Part shown: positions 1-14,300 of the stretch, one piece after another
Position numbering within the stretch: the stretch's first letter is position 1
How the letters are laid out: the number at the start of each line of letters is the position of its first letter
NCBI GenBank assembly: GCA_032158295.1
Contig: CM063248.1
Span: forward strand, 19,493,273 to 19,557,272
From: Pycnopodia helianthoides
Lineage: Eukaryota; Echinodermata; Asteroidea; Forcipulatida; Asteriidae
Direction: 5' to 3'
Length of the DNA stretch: 64,000 bases
Notes under the pieces: generated by a model
The model's database searches: none
Seen by the model: only the letters and a program-made list of their open reading frames with translations
What the model was told of the DNA's origin: nothing
Program-made: the position numbers and the translations under genes

Positions 1-298
1 CAAATCTACATGTAGAGTAATCAAACAAGTCATGTAAAACAATAATCAAAACATCTACATGTAGAGTAATCAATCAAGTCATGTAAAACAATAATCAAAA
101 CATCTACATGTAGAGTAAACAAACAAGTCATGTCAAACAATAACCAACAAATCTACATGTAGAGTAATCAAACAAGTCATGTAAAACAATAATCAAAAAA
201 TCTACATTTAGAGTAATCAAACAAGTCATGTAAAACAATAATCAAAACATCTACATGTAGAGTAATCAAACAAGTCATGTAAAACAATAATCAAAACA
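1..298. repeat. 49-bp tandem repeat, ~6 copies
   Basis: The anchor CTACATGTAGAG recurs at about 6, 54, 103, 152, 201 (one substitution) and 249, a 48-49 bp period. Each unit carries the palindrome CTACATGTAG and 'caagtcatgtaaaacaataa'. The array is open to the left of the window. Confidence 0.9.
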
Positions 299-436
299 TC
301 AAGAAAGGGTGAACATTTAAAAAAAAATATCAACATTGCAATAGAGACAGTATAAATGAAAGTATAAATGAAATATCGGGGCTACGAAAATCATACACAT
401 ATTATGTCTTTAATTGTTATTCAAACTGCCTCTCTA

Positions 437-1135
437 GCTACCGGGCTATCTCGGTGGTCTAGTGGCAAGACATCTGCTCTAGAATGGCGAAGGTCGTGGA
501 TTTGAATCCCACCTGAGTAATATGCCTGTGGATTTTGTTCACAAGACTGAGAAAAGTATTGAGTATACAGTGCTTAAAGACACTGGACACCTATGGTAAT
601 TGTCAAAGACCAGTCTTCTCACTTGGTGTATCTCAACATATGCACAAAATAACAAACCTGGGAAAATTTGAACTCAAATGATCGTCGAAGTTGCGAGATA
701 ATAATGGAAGAAAAAACACCCTTGTCACACGAAGTTGTGTGCTTTCAGATGCTTAATTTCGAGACCTCACGCGTGAGGTCTCAAAATCAATTCAAATAAA
801 CCACTTCTTTCTCAAAAACTATGTTACTTCAGAGGGAGCCGTTTCCCACAATGTTTTATACTATCAACAGCTCTCCATTGCTCGTTACCAAGTAAGTTTT
901 TATGCTAACAATTATTTTGAGTAATTACCAATAGTGTGAGGTCTCAAAATCAGTTCAAATAAATCACTTCTTTCTCAAAAAACTACGTTACTTCAGAGGG
1001 AGCCGTTTCTCACAATGTTTTATACTATCAACAGCTCTCCATTGCTCATTACCAAAAGTGTCCAGTGCCTTTAACATACATCGGCGTAAGGGTTAAACCA
1101 AATAATATTCTTTATTCCCAATGCAAATTTAACAT
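437..1135 (+). mobile_element. tRNA-derived SINE, interrupted by a MITE
   Basis: The head has an A-box-like TGGTCTAGTGG and a B-box-like region (GGATTTGAATCCC) at about 455-513. The body matches the copy at 2487-2660 through 'gagtatacag', is broken by the TTAA element at 574-1074, then resumes with 'taatattctttattcccaatgcaaatttaacatct'-like sequence to ~1135. Confidence 0.75.
574..1074. mobile_element. TTAA-flanked MITE (family A, piggyBac-like)
   Basis: TTAA at 574-577 and 1071-1074 flank imperfect terminal inverted repeats (AGACACTGGACAC... and ...GTGTCCAGTGCCT). Inside, about 125 bp is tandemly duplicated (758-890 and 934-1058). There is no coding capacity. The TTAA target duplication is a piggyBac hallmark, so mobilisation by a piggyBac-like transposase is inferred. 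A decayed fragment lies at about 34096-34200. Confidence 0.8.
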
Positions 1136-1252
1136 CTACAGACACGTCATTATACAATTTTTTGGTACAATATAATGTCATTCAAGTATTAATTTTTTAA
1201 TCGTCAAAAACTGTACAAACATTCATGGAGATTGACTATCAGGAAGTAACCA

Positions 1253-1645
1253 AAACTCATTAACTTATCAAAAATGTACAAGGCAACTCATCATGACAAT
1301 AATTTTGTGCTTTTAATCTCAGGTATCATTTTTATAAAACGTCTTTTTTATATATACAATGTAGTGGCTTGACTGGTACCCTGCAAGATTTTCTGTGCCT
1401 AGGCCATGTCTAAATTGGCTGTGATTGTGGCTGTTGCTAAGGGTGTTAACTCATTAACTTATCAAAAATGTACAAGGCAACTCATCATGACATAAATTTT
1501 GTGCTTTTAATCTCAGGTATCATTTTTATAAAACGTCTTTTATTATATATACAATGAAGTGGCTTGACTGGTACCCTGCAAGGTTTTCTGTGACTAGGCT
1601 GTGTCCAAATTGGCGGCTGTGATTGTGGCTGTTGCTAAGGGTGTC
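1253..1645. repeat. ~190-bp direct duplication
   Basis: Two adjacent near-identical copies (about 1253-1442 and 1448-1645) beginning 'ctcattaacttatcaaaaa' and ending near 'gctgttgctaagggtgt'. This is a simple tandem duplication downstream of the MOSPD2 stop. Confidence 0.85.
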
Positions 1646-2162
1646 AACGCATGGTAATGTGGTGACCCGGACGTAGCCGTTAACTCAGAAACGGCATCAG
1701 TCAATGTTTAGTGCTGGACGGCAAGGCTCCCAAAATGCTCAATCATGTGCATGACTTGCGTTGTCTTTTCACTACACAATGAGCCATAACTGTGTTGGAG
1801 AGGACATAGTCTACAATGCCAAATGGGAAAAGTATACCTCCTGTACGACTCACAAAGTTTAGTTTGTTGAAATTTGAGTTCATTTTCGCAAAAAGTGGCT
1901 GTGTGGGCATGCGAGTGTTAATGACATTTTCTATGCGAAGCGTTGGGAATGGTTTTATCATTACGGAAGTATAATTCCTAAGTGAGTTATGAATACAAAA
2001 TGTAAAAATCGAGGTGGCACACTGAATTGTGAATCGTCCAAATTCTAAGGTATTTTTTTCTATTTTGGCAGAGTGTCATCTCTGTAGTACTTGGTGGCAT
2101 TGTAAGCTTGCTAATGCATAACTGTAGAAAAAAAGAAGACCGCATGCGTCTTGTACTTGTTC

Positions 2163-2366
2163 TCAGTCGCCAGCGGCCGGACATTGGTCGACAAGCGGAC
2201 TTGTAGACGGCGGTTCAGTGGCACTTCCGCTACTGCTGCTGCTGCTGCTGCTGGGACCGTAGAATAAAACAAGGCACACGATGACAAAGAACTGCAGCAG
2301 GACCAGGCGTACCAGTCTTGTAGTTCCCTTTGTGATGCTGGACACTTGCTGTGACAAGCTGTCAAC
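2163..2366 (-). CDS. MOSPD2: MOSPD2 exon 14, membrane anchor and tail
   Basis: Acceptor cttttcag, stop TGA at 2163-2165. Encodes VDSLSQQVSSITKGTTR, a hydrophobic segment (LVRLVLLQFFVIVCLVLFYG, residues 498-517), then eight consecutive Ser and a Pro/Ser/Thr tail ending PAAGD. The Ser run comes from an AGC microsatellite (about 2228-2252). The anchor at the extreme C-terminus fits an ER tail-anchored protein. Confidence 0.9.
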   Translation of the reverse strand, partial: VDSLSQQVSSITKGTTRLVRLVLLQFFVIVCLVLFYGPSSSSSSSSGSATEPPSTSPLVDQCPAAGD

Positions 2367-5300
2367 CTGAAAAAGAGAACAGAAAATTGTACAACAACAT
2401 AGTTTTATCCCTGGTGGAAATTTCACAACTAATAAGTTGTTGCGGAACCCACTGCTAAAATATAAGATTCGAACTGCCTCTAGCTGCCGGGCAGTCTCGG
2501 TGGTCTAGTTGGTAAGACATCTGTTCTAGTAAACATAGGTCATGGGTTCGAATTCCGACCGAGTAATATGCCTGTGGATTTTTTTCACAGAACTCGGGGA
2601 AGTACCGAGTATACAGGGAAAGGGTAAAACAATAATATTCCTTATCCCCAGTGCAAATTTAACATCTATTAAACAAAGTTTGACTCACATATGATTATAT
2701 ACTGAGCCCCATGTCATGTATGGTTATTAACATCACTAAACAGTGCAGTCCTCAAAGAGAGGCGGTCCAACCTCGCTACTTTCAGGGACCACCTTTCCTC
2801 TTTTTTTTTGGCATTGTCACCACCTCGCTATTGGTATAAAGGGAATACAGACCAAAAATTCATTTTGTTTCATTCATGAGTTTTTTCTTGACGTCTATGT
2901 ATCAAGAACTCACAATTTGACTGTGCAGATGGAATCAATGTTTATTTGGTTTGCGGTAACACCATGTGTATATATTAACTTTGCTGTGTAGATTTGTTCT
3001 TGAGAACTCGTCTTGCTATTTATTCTACTGCTGTGAAGTAGATTGATTTCGGAATTCGGGAGACTACTTAGTTCTGAAAAGAACTGTCTGGCTTAATATT
3101 AAGTACCGGGACTACTTCTTTTGCTAAGTAAATCGTGGGGTCTTCTCGTTACTAACTTCACTGCTGCAGAGTGAACTATTAATTGGTCTCAATGTTTCGA
3201 CTAGCCTGCTCTAGTCATTGTCAGGAGACAGATAGAATCATGACACATTTGTAGATTACTGAGCTTTCGTCAGTTTGCAGACTGTTAATTTTGCTTCATT
3301 CGCCACCTTGAATTTTGACCACTTTGCTGCAGTTCATCAGCCAGAAAAAAAAAAATGAATCAGTCAAAACAAGGCAAAGCAATCGAGGATATGGAATAAG
3401 CAAATTTTGCATTAGTTGGCTTTTTGCCACTACCCTTTCAATCCTGCTTTGCTTTCCTCATTGCAGAAAATAAATTGACAGAACTTGTTATTTGCCAGTG
3501 GGATAATGTTGTCACATTTAATAAAACAATATGCGCATTCTAACATTGTAGTAGTAAACATCTTGCATGTGCTGCAGATGCATGCACATGCAACATCTTG
3601 ACTAACATCAACAGCACATGTTTCTGTCATCAGGTTGGCCCAGTGGTTTCTTTCCCTGCCTTTCAGCTCCGTGGACCCTAGTTCGAATCCCGCCTCAGAC
3701 CAGAGCCTTGCATGTGCATTGGGTTTTCAGTCCCTACCTCATTGCTTGTGTTTTCCCTTTTGGGGTCTCCCTAAAACTGAACATTTCTTCTCGTTTCTTA
3801 TTCACCATCTTGTTATTGGCGCACGCTGTTGGATGGGTTATGAAATCAATCCATCAATCAATCAAATCTCACCTTATTGTGTAATGACAACATGTCTCTT
3901 TTCAACTGTGCTCTGTCCAGATTTGGCTGCTTTGACACAAGATACACACATCGGACCCTGAAACCAACCAGTACAACACAGGTGGGTGAGAAACAATTAG
4001 GATGAGACTTTAAAGGGACACGTTGCCTTGGATTGGACGCTTTGGGCTATAAGAAGCTCTTGTTATGAAGTTTATATGGTTGGAATTTAAGTGGTATGAT
4101 GTGGAGTCCAAAATTGGGTTCTACAAAATCGCGGACCAAGTCAGTTCACAAAGTAAAAGGAAAACCACACAAATTTGAGGGATAATTAGTGTGAATCATT
4201 ATATTCTACTTTTAAAACATCTTTCCAACCATAATCATTTTACAGCCAAAAGCCCCCAGTCTAAGGCAACGTGTCCCTTTAAAGCTTAAGGCCAGGACAT
4301 TAACAAACAGATCAAGTCCCGTTGCATTGAAATATCCGCTGATGGAATGCTGACCCGTGTCCGGTGATTCAAGCATTGAGCCTGTAAAATCACATCTTAA
4401 CAAGTCATGTAGTCTAGTGTATTTTACCACAACACATACTCTGTGTGTTACACTGGTTTTACTAACAATTTATGAAGATGTTTTTTTTGTGAGCACCCCC
4501 CCCCCCGAATAAAACAAAATGTGACCCGCTCTACGAAAATGAGTCTGATGTCGCCCAATACATTATTGTTTAATGGACGTTTCAATGTGGAAAGTATTTT
4601 AAAAAAAATAAAAATCTATTTATGCATGGTTAACTTTCAGAACACTCAATTTTAGTCAATAAAGCTATGAAAACAACAATTTTTGATCATACTTTAGTCT
4701 AATTTGTGTCCTTTTGCTTATATGTAGAGCGAAATGGTAATTTTAAACATCAATTTACTTGTAATTCGTTTTCAACCATGTATGTATTATCCAATTCTTT
4801 AAATTGTCAATATCAGACTCATTTTCACAGAGCGGGTCACAAATAATAACAATAATGATATCTCAAAGATAATCTCAACATGCACAGCTTGCTGTTTAAC
4901 CCCAACTCCCTTGAGTGATTTGAAAGGATCTTTCCTCATTCTAACAAAATCCAACACCACATGATAACTCAACACAGATTACAGTGATATGCCTGATCCA
5001 ATGTAAAGCAATAATCAGTTTATTAGTGCAGTCCACAGTCTCACTTCATTCAGTAACTCAACACCCAAACTGTTGGACTCTGATTATGGTGGTATGCCTG
5101 ATCCCATGTAAAGCATGATAAGTTTACCAGTGTAATCCTCGGTACAATAGAATCGAACAAAAAATGCATTTGGAATTTTGAATTAATAGATTTTAATGGT
5201 TTTGAGAGCAGTACGGTTAGGATTTGTTGACATGTCAATCCCGTCCCTCACCTGTGTTCAATAACGTCATCCTTGGCGACTCTTTTCCAGAACTCGGTCA

Positions 5301-8300
5301 GTTCGGTTGGTGTCCTCAAGACTTCATTGAGTTCTGTTGATATAACAAGGAACTTATCCTTGGGTACCGAGTCTTTATCACCAGAGAGTAGTGTTATTGT
5401 GACGTTGATTGATGCACCGGGGTTGATCGGCCCCGCACTAGGACGCACTTTATATCTATCTGGGGTGGTGGTTTTTATCTGTAGAGGATAACAAATTTCA
5501 GAAAATATTTGGTAGATTTATGATTACCCACTGTGGTTTTGAATGATAGATTAAACTCGTCGGCTCTGTGCTATAAGGTCATTAATTGCAATTTTAAATC
5601 TGTCATGATCAAAAGGTCGTTAAAGTGAAAAATGCGAATAAGTTTGACAAAAATAAATCAGAATCCACTGTACAAAAATTTCTAAGAAACTGAGTGTTTC
5701 TTTTTGCCAAATTGGTGTTTGGAGACTACTCTTGATCATTAAACTTCATTTACCAGGAGCTTCAAAAATGTGCAATACCAATTTTATGAAATCCGTACAA
5801 ACTGCACTAACGACCTTATAGACCTAAGCCGACGAACTATCATGCCAGCCTGCAACATGATATTATGTGATGCATGTATGCAGTGCACAGTCAACCCTCC
5901 TACTGTCTGATCATTTCATATCACCCACTGTGGTTTTGAATGATAGATAAACTGTTCACATCAGAGACTCTTCTTCTATCCAGACATTCAAAAAACTTCT
6001 CAAAACCTTCCTCTTTTCTATTTCCGTTTAGCATCTGTTAATGTCCTAGGTTCACTGTATAGTGCTTTGATCTTGCTAAAGGCGCTATATAAATATTCAT
6101 TATTCTTCTTCTTATTCTTCTTAATGCATATATGCAGTACACAGTACACAGTCAACCCTTCTTCTGTCTGATCAATCTATATCATCCACTATGGTTTTGA
6201 ATGATAGATAAACTATGCAAGCCTGCAACATGACACCATGCGAAGAATGCGTTACACAGTAGACATGTGTGCATCGTTAGTTCAGTGCACAGTTGTGCCA
6301 CCACACATAACCCATGCAGTTGAAAGGTTTCAAGCGGTTGGTCAACTCGCTACATAATACTACCAAGAGTAGGAGGGTAATTATTTTAATGTTTGAACTT
6401 TTATGAACCATGCTCTTTATTTTGACAATAAAGCTCATCTTACATGCCTTAAAGGTACATTACAGAATTGGTAAGAAAAACATTTGTAAAATATACTTTT
6501 TGATCACAGATTTACATCAAACTTACACAGTCTAATGATGATGATAGTAGAAAACATACCTTGAAATATTTCTGTCTGAAATGCCATATTTGATGAGAAA
6601 TTAATAAACTAATTTTCCGATTGGAGTTTATCGCTCAGTGAGCGTTTTATTCATTTGTTGAATCTATATGATTTCATGCAAATGTGTAGTCGGTTTTTCA
6701 CTATTTTCTCGTGACCCAGATGGCCGGTCGATCTCAAACTTCTACAGGTTTGTCAGTTTATGTATATGGTGGATTACATAAAGTGCTTACACTGCCAGCA
6801 ACTGTTTTGTTAGCAAAACCAATTCTGTAATGTTCCTTTAAGTTGACTTGAATTTGCACATTGAAAACTACCACAAGGCAATTACAAAGCGATTGTCACA
6901 CCATGGGACTGGATTTGACCTGGCTGACTTTACAGTTACGCCGCAAGACTTTGACAGTGACACACAATAAATGATTTTTAGAGAGAAACATGTTTTACCA
7001 ATTCAAAAATTGTCTATTTTAACAAAAAAGAAACAATAATGCCCCATTAAGTCAATGAAACCATAACACTTTGTGTACAAATGAATGAGCGAGTTTTTAA
7101 AAGCAAGGGTCTAGATCGACGATTCTCCACAATATTTTCTCTAGACCGATAATTCTGGATTGAGGCACACTTCTCCTCACAATATATCAATATTAATTAA
7201 TCAAGCACATTTAATTTATGGGTTTTGAGGCATTGCATGGTGAGGTATCAATACATATTCGGTTTGCGGTAACACCATGTGTATAAATATCTACTTTGCT
7301 GTGTAGATTTTGTTCTTTAGAGAACTTGTCTTGCTATTTATTCTACTACCGCGGAGTAGATTTTCGGAATTCGGGAGACTTCTCAGTTCTGAAAAGAACT
7401 GTCCTGCTTATTAACTACTACCTGGGCGGGAGGTAGGAAATCGGCTGGACTACTACTTTAGCTTTGTGGATCGGGGACTTTTCGTAATAACTTCAGTGTA
7501 ATTTCCTGAGCAGATTGGAAAGAAACTTCCAGAGGTTGTCCTGTGTGGACTCAGTCAGCTGCATAGAAGCTGGAAAGAGCTCCAGCAGACTAAAGTAACA
7601 GCAGAATCGCCACCTAAAGTTTCGCAAAAGGAGTTAATAAGCAGAACAGTTCTTTTCAGAACTGAGAAGTCTCCCGAATTCCGAATAAATAGCAAGACAA
7701 GTTCTCTAAAGAACAAAATCTACACAGCAAAGTAGATATTTATACACATGGTGTTACTGCAAACAGAATACACATTTAATTTACGACAATGGAAATCTCA
7801 AATACTATTTGATTAAGCCCACCACCCAGATGTCTTTTTAGTGTTCAAGCTTGTTTATTGCAGGCAAATGTTCAATCTTATTCAGCTCTCTCTCTCTGAT
7901 TATGACTGGGGTTGTTCGGTTACTTGCCCGTCTCCTTTTGCGAAACTTTAGGTGGCGATTCTTCAGTCTGCTGGAGCTCTTTCCAGCTTCTAGGCAGCTG
8001 ACTGAGTCCACACAGGACAAGCTCTGGGAAGTTTCTTTCCAAACAACTCAGGAAATTACACTTCTAAAACAAGTAAGCCCACACAGGACTTGGATTTTTG
8101 CGAGCCTTGAATCAGATCATTACTCTTAGGACGGACTGCTCTCATCCAACTTCAACCCAAGACTGACTAGTACACTCAAAACCACTCACTGCACACCCAA
8201 TCAGAACAATGTGGAACACAAAGGAACAAATTCCTAAGGACAATAAAAGTAAAAGCCAACATTCCTAAAAACCCCACCCTAAATACTGCCCTCTCTGTAG

Positions 8301-11300
8301 TCATAATTTACATAATTATATTTGGCGCCCTCTTGAGACACTCTAGTCTGCCAAAAAACTTCTAGCACACTTAAAGGAGCTAAATTAAAGAGGCAAACTT
8401 GCATTCCTTAATAGCACCACCCTAAATACTGCCCTCTCTGTAGTCATAATTTACATATATTTGGTGCCCTCTTGTGACACTCTAGTCTGCTAAAAAACTT
8501 CTAGCACACTTAAAGGAGCTAAATTAAAGAGGCAAACTTGCACACTATGTGAAATACAGCCAAAAAAAAGTAATTGCAAATACTCTGAGATAATTAACTA
8601 TGGTTTGCATAAAATACTCAAGGCACTTGTGACAGCGATCAGTACGGTAAAAATCTGTGACAAATTTTGAAGCCCAAAATTTGCCTCGGACAGCACCTCA
8701 CCTCATAAACAATTTGCTGAAGACCCATCTTTTTATCTGTAATTAAAACCTAATCCTAAACTGTGTATAGTTTCTGTGAAGCATTTAAGCATGTAAATCA
8801 TTTAGACTTTTAAATTTGTAATTTTTAATATTAGTTTTACAGTAATTTTACAGTTCCTTTTAGTTGTTTGTGGTATGGTTTCATTTAATAGGTAACAACT
8901 GGTCTGGCCTTATTTTATATATTCTTGTTGGTGGGCTTGAACTGGGAATTACTCAATGTTTTGTTTTCTGAATGCTTTTCATTTTGCTATTAAGCGCTTT
9001 GAGGAATGTTGTATTCATATTGCGCTATATAAATACTGTTTTATTATTATTATTTATAACCAGAGCCACTTTTCCCAATGTCGCTTCAAGTCCGTGGTAC
9101 TATTCTCACCTTACTAGATTGTATCTGCACCATGCAAAGTTTCTAATCCTACTCATTCTCACCTTGTATGCAATTTTACTCTGAGTAGAGTTTTCTAGAG
9201 TCATTGTAAGAGATGGTTCCACTGCAGGATCAGATGGTTCTTCAAAAACTAGCTGCTCACCAGGTCTGAATAAATCAATCAATCAAATCCAGCTCAGTTC
9301 CAAGTCACTTCATGTGAATATCGTTAATATATAGGAATCAAAGGGTCGTCTTCAATGGCAGATTAAGATGGCCGCAGTCATGTGATAAAGGATTGAGCCA
9401 AAGGCAAGGTTCTTTATCACAAAGCTACAAACCTGTCAGTCTTCAACAACCATTTAGATTTGAATCACATGTTTTATTCCCGTTTCTAAATACCCTTTTT
9501 GTTGAAGTTACATCACCTGTTTTTTTTTTTCTTCACTGAAATTTTTTTTTGTTTTTTCTCAGAGCAAATTTGACAGATAATAATGTTTCCTAACAAGAAA
9601 ACATAAAATACTTTTCTGTGAGCCACAAACAATGCACAAAATATGTGTAACAAGTAAATTGTTTGTACATAGCTGCTGGTAATGTGAGACCATAATAACT
9701 CACTTGTGTATTTTAATACTACTAATAATAGTAACAATGTTGATAATAATAGTAGCTTCACATATTTAGTCCTTTGGACTTGTGGTGGGCAGTTTTTCAT
9801 TATTGACAACAAATATTTCTTTGAAACTTCTGCTTGCTCAAAATGACTCACTTAATGTTGAGCAACGGTCCTTTATGAATATCTGACTTGGGCTTCTTGG
9901 GCATGCGTCTGACCTGCATTGGACAAAACACAGTAAAAACGTTTAGAATTTTTCACTCCACCTCATTGATTTGTACTGTTAAAAACATCTATGCACTTTA
10001 AATCACTTTAATGACAAAGTACAGGATTGGTAATTGTCGGGAAAAGTTTCAATCGGAAAATCACCGATTCTAAAGTTCATTAGGCTTGTGGACATTTCAT
10101 TAAATGTTTGCCGCGGAGATAGCGTTCCGACTCTCTCCGCAAATCTCGCGATACTGGCGATGTTCTCGCGAGACTGCTGGCCCCCGCGAGACTACTGCTA
10201 CGCATGATAGTTGCGACAGAGCCGTTTTGCTATCACCGCATCAGACATTTGATGACCTGTCCACAAGTCTAAAAGTACCAATCCTCCAGAGAAATATGTC
10301 AGTCTGAAATACTGTCAAAGTTAAAGAAAAGTAGAATTTGAAGACCTCCCATCATTCATTTCCATTGCTTTTTTTTATTTTCAATTCAATTCAAATCAAC
10401 TCAAAATTTATTTCCATATTGCAAAATGTACAAACAAGCAATTACAGAGAAGGTCAACTGAACACAGATGTATAATATACTACAAGAAGAATTGTCAATT
10501 TTCTTTGTTCAACCCAAAGTTATCTAAAGTTTACCCAGTCACTTTCCCTTGTGGTTTACTACTTGACATCAATCCATAGATGTTAACTAGGGAACGAGGA
10601 TTGCACATTTTATAAGCATTTAGAAAAGAAAGGCAAACAAAATTCACAAAGATTTACCCCTTTTGTCTTTGCAGCACCAGAATCATCAGTGTCTGGCATC
10701 CCAGGGGCGAAGTGGACCCTCTTGGCCTTATGTGTGGGTGAGTTCTTGGGGGAGGGGTCGGGTGTGGCGTCGTCTAGGTGCGACAGTTGCGACACGTCAC
10801 CGTTTAAGATGGAGAACATACTATCTTGCTCGTTCTCAATCATTTCTTTGAGAAATTCTTTCCCTTCCTCTTCCTCGTCTTCCTCAAGAGGAGGCCATGT
10901 CCACTCCCAAGTGTCCTAACCCAAACAAAAATAATCCCAGAGTTCATGTTTATAGAGTTCAATAGCGTCTGAGCTTGGCCCAAACCTGTAAAGCAGAAAA
11001 TACCGCTTGACAAATAACTTTGCTGAGCACAAATTGAGTGGGGCACTGGTCACAAGAATGCAAACTTAATGTAATTGAGCACAAATTAAGTGGGGCACCG
11101 GTCACAACAATGCAAACTGAATGTAATTTTAACTTGTAGCCATGTGATTCTGTCTCTTAATAAATTGGTCTGACATTTTTCCTGACAACAATGGAGGCAA
11201 AAAATCGACAAGATTGGCATATAGTGACGACTATACAGAAATGAATGGCCCATAGAGGATTAACTGGAATATAACTGCAGCAATTTGGCTTCTAGTACAA

Positions 11301-14300
11301 GCTGTTGATGAAATGCTTTTATCGATTTCAATCCTTTTTTTATGTAAAAGAAACCATACAAACTCCTTTATTTAAATTTGTCTTTTGAGTAATTTTATTA
11401 AAGGTCACAAAAAAGATTGGTAATTTTGTTATTTTTTTATTGATCATTTTAAAACTGATTATTAAGTTGAACACCAGTACAAACAGTTTATGATTCTCTC
11501 CAAGTTGGGAAAAAAAGCATTAGCAGACACTCAAAATACTGTTGCTTATTAACCCACCATAACTGACATCAAATTCCTGGAAAAACACACCACAGTTTGT
11601 TGTTTCCTGGTGACCACTGAATTTGGTAAAAGTCACACAGATTGATTGTCTGGTGTGTTTATTGAAAACTTAAGTATAGAAATGAATTGACTCTTCCATA
11701 AACTAATGACGAACTTAGGGCATAATAGTCTGATCCCTTTATGATACAATGAGAATCAGTACCCATTATTGCTGTAGGATACAGGGGAGCAAGACCAAGC
11801 TGGTACAATACTTACAGTGCCTCCCATGTACGGTGGTAGCTGGTCCGGAGCTATGAGTTCTTGAATTGCGACCCCTCTCAAGAACTTGATATGCTCTCTG
11901 GATTCTTTCGACAAAAGTTTCTCGATAACTTTCCAAATAGCTAGGGGGAGATACAGTTAAAATTGTAAAGCCATTGTTCTGTCATATAGATGGTTCCCGG
12001 GCCGCTTGACGTCCCACATTGTAAAATTGGCAATCTTCAAAGGCAATAATACATCCCTGGTTATACGGCAGACAGGTTGAATGGTTTCCGACTGGCACTA
12101 ATGTAAAGCGCATTGATACATTGTGTAAAATGCGCTATATAAGAACTAGTTATTATTATTATTATTCAGAGACCGTAGCGGCCGCAAGCAGCTCGTAACA
12201 TAAATGCCATCAGCAGCCGCAACCACCGGCAGAAATTTGATCTACTTTCCCTTCACGGAAAGAGGTCACAGTGAAAGTCATGTCCAATGTTTCACATGAT
12301 GACACATTATTTACATTGGTAAAGCAAAACAGAACTTCTGTATCATGTTGGATTTTTTTTGTTATGGCATTTTACGAACAAAAGTGGAGCAAAAACAAAT
12401 AACAATATTATCCATGTCTGTGTGTATTGTGATGATGAATGGTCTCTAAAGGGTTAAACAAACTCACCATTTAACACCCAATGCATATCATATACCAGCA
12501 TTATTCCTGCAAAAGATAACAAAAAATAACAATGATACAGAAAAATCCAATATGGTATTATACTTCACTGAATAAGAACTTCACAAATAGTAGCTTAAAG
12601 TAAACAGCCCCCCCCCCAATCAAAGGGCTTAAGAACTTCCATAGTTTAGTCACTTCCATACCCTCAGGATGGCTGGTCATTCTGCTGGTATGTACATATA
12701 CCTAGATCTTTTCTGAGGCTATCAATTATTCAAACCATCACTAATAAATGTTTTAGGTTAACTATTGAAATATATTCTAATTCACACATTCTGTTTTTGA
12801 CATCCCTGTGGAGACATCTTTTGTTCTTTCCTTTGTCCTCATACTTAACATCCTCCAATAGACTGTGTACACAATATTCCTTGTGGAGCACCCCGGTCTT
12901 TAGAATTCCCCTCTGGAGACCTTTCTTTTTCCTTTTTTGTTTTGTCCTCAGTCTCCATAATATAGGGAGAATATTAAAACACACAAATATTTTCAGAGAA
13001 TGTGAAGAGAAGCTGTGCATACGGATTTGAATTTATTGATCTGTTTAAATTTACATTGCAGTATTGGTTTTGAGGAGAGCTCATTCATTTTTCAGTGTTC
13101 AAAAAACACCAAAAATGCAGAGCTGCCACCATTTTGCATCTTGCAATCAGGGAGATTTGGTACTACAATTAGGGAGATATTTAGAATTTTATTCAACATA
13201 ATAGGGAACAAGTTTCCCAAATTTGTTCATCAGAACAAGGAAAGATTAGTTTATTTTCAGGGAACTTTCTGCAGAATCAGGGAGAGTTGGCAGCCTTGCA
13301 ATTGGTACACCTTTTTGCAATTCAGGTTGTTTACAAGTATACATATCTTTCTTGAAACTTGTAAGGTATATTCGTCATTGTTTTTTCTATTTCCACTCTT
13401 TATTTTTGCTGCATGGTGTGTGGTGTGGGGCAGAGCAAGGCACATATCCAGTATGCACTACCCACATGGGCACTGTTGATTGACAGTTGCTATGGTGGGT
13501 GGGGCCTATCGGATCAGTTTATTGAATACATTACTTTTCCCACGTAGATTTTGAGGTATTAATGTATATTTAGTTTGCAGTGACAGTATCTGTTCTTCTT
13601 TATAGAATAGTCTGGTGCCAGTGCCTTACCTACTAGGGCAGGGAAGTACAATTCAAAGCATGTTATCATAAACTTGATCACATCAAGGTCCTAAAACGAG
13701 AAAAGTTAATCATCAAGTTAAAAAGCACTAAACATTCCATAAATGTTGAGATGTGACATAAACAATTGGATTCCCAAAATGTATGAAGTTGCTTCCATTT
13801 AGCATACAGCTTGGACTAATAGAATAACACAGCTTGGCTTGTTTCGCTGTTAGTATGGGGGTCATCTCTTACACCCCAACCCCACCTCCTAACTACAAAA
13901 GAAACTGCTGTAATGTAAACCAAATTTAAAGGTAGGGTCCTACTTTGGTAACGACCCCAACAACAACCAAATTGTGTACTTTCTATCAGAAAGCTTACTT
14001 GTTATAAAGATGGTTATGGTAGCAAGCATCCTGAGAAATTATTTCGTCTGAAATGCCCCCGTTGATTAGATCAATAAAAATATTTCACTCTGAGGAATGA
14101 TTCATGTATGAATTATTTCTCCGGTTTCTGAGGGTTGGTGTCTGTTCACGAATGCTACGGCCAGAGATGCAGCTGGTACCCACTGTCACCTCGCTAAATG
14201 TGGATGGATTCTACATTCGTGTTAAAATACTGTGACAGCTTCTTGCTGTTTTCTGAACAAGTAGACACTGTATTCAGCTGAAACTTTCCTGGTGACTTTG

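Noticed and set aside
1..298. CRISPR array
   Set aside because: The whole 49-bp unit is conserved with no unique spacers, and the genome is eukaryotic.
4212..4430. Additional MOSPD2 exon after the MSP domain
   Set aside because: An acceptor-like 'gattttacag' exists, but the required phase gives an immediate stop, and part of the frame is MITE family B. Exon 13 at 3873-3957 joins in phase instead.
7256..7770. Hammerhead ribozyme in the Penelope-like terminal sequence
   Set aside because: Known in this element class, but I could not find a CUGANGA...GAAA core. CUGAGAA is one base off, so it was not called.
9513..9851. 112-codon minus-strand frame
   Set aside because: It is the intron between MOSPD2 exons 10 and 11 (starts right after the exon 10 donor), with poly-Lys from a T run.
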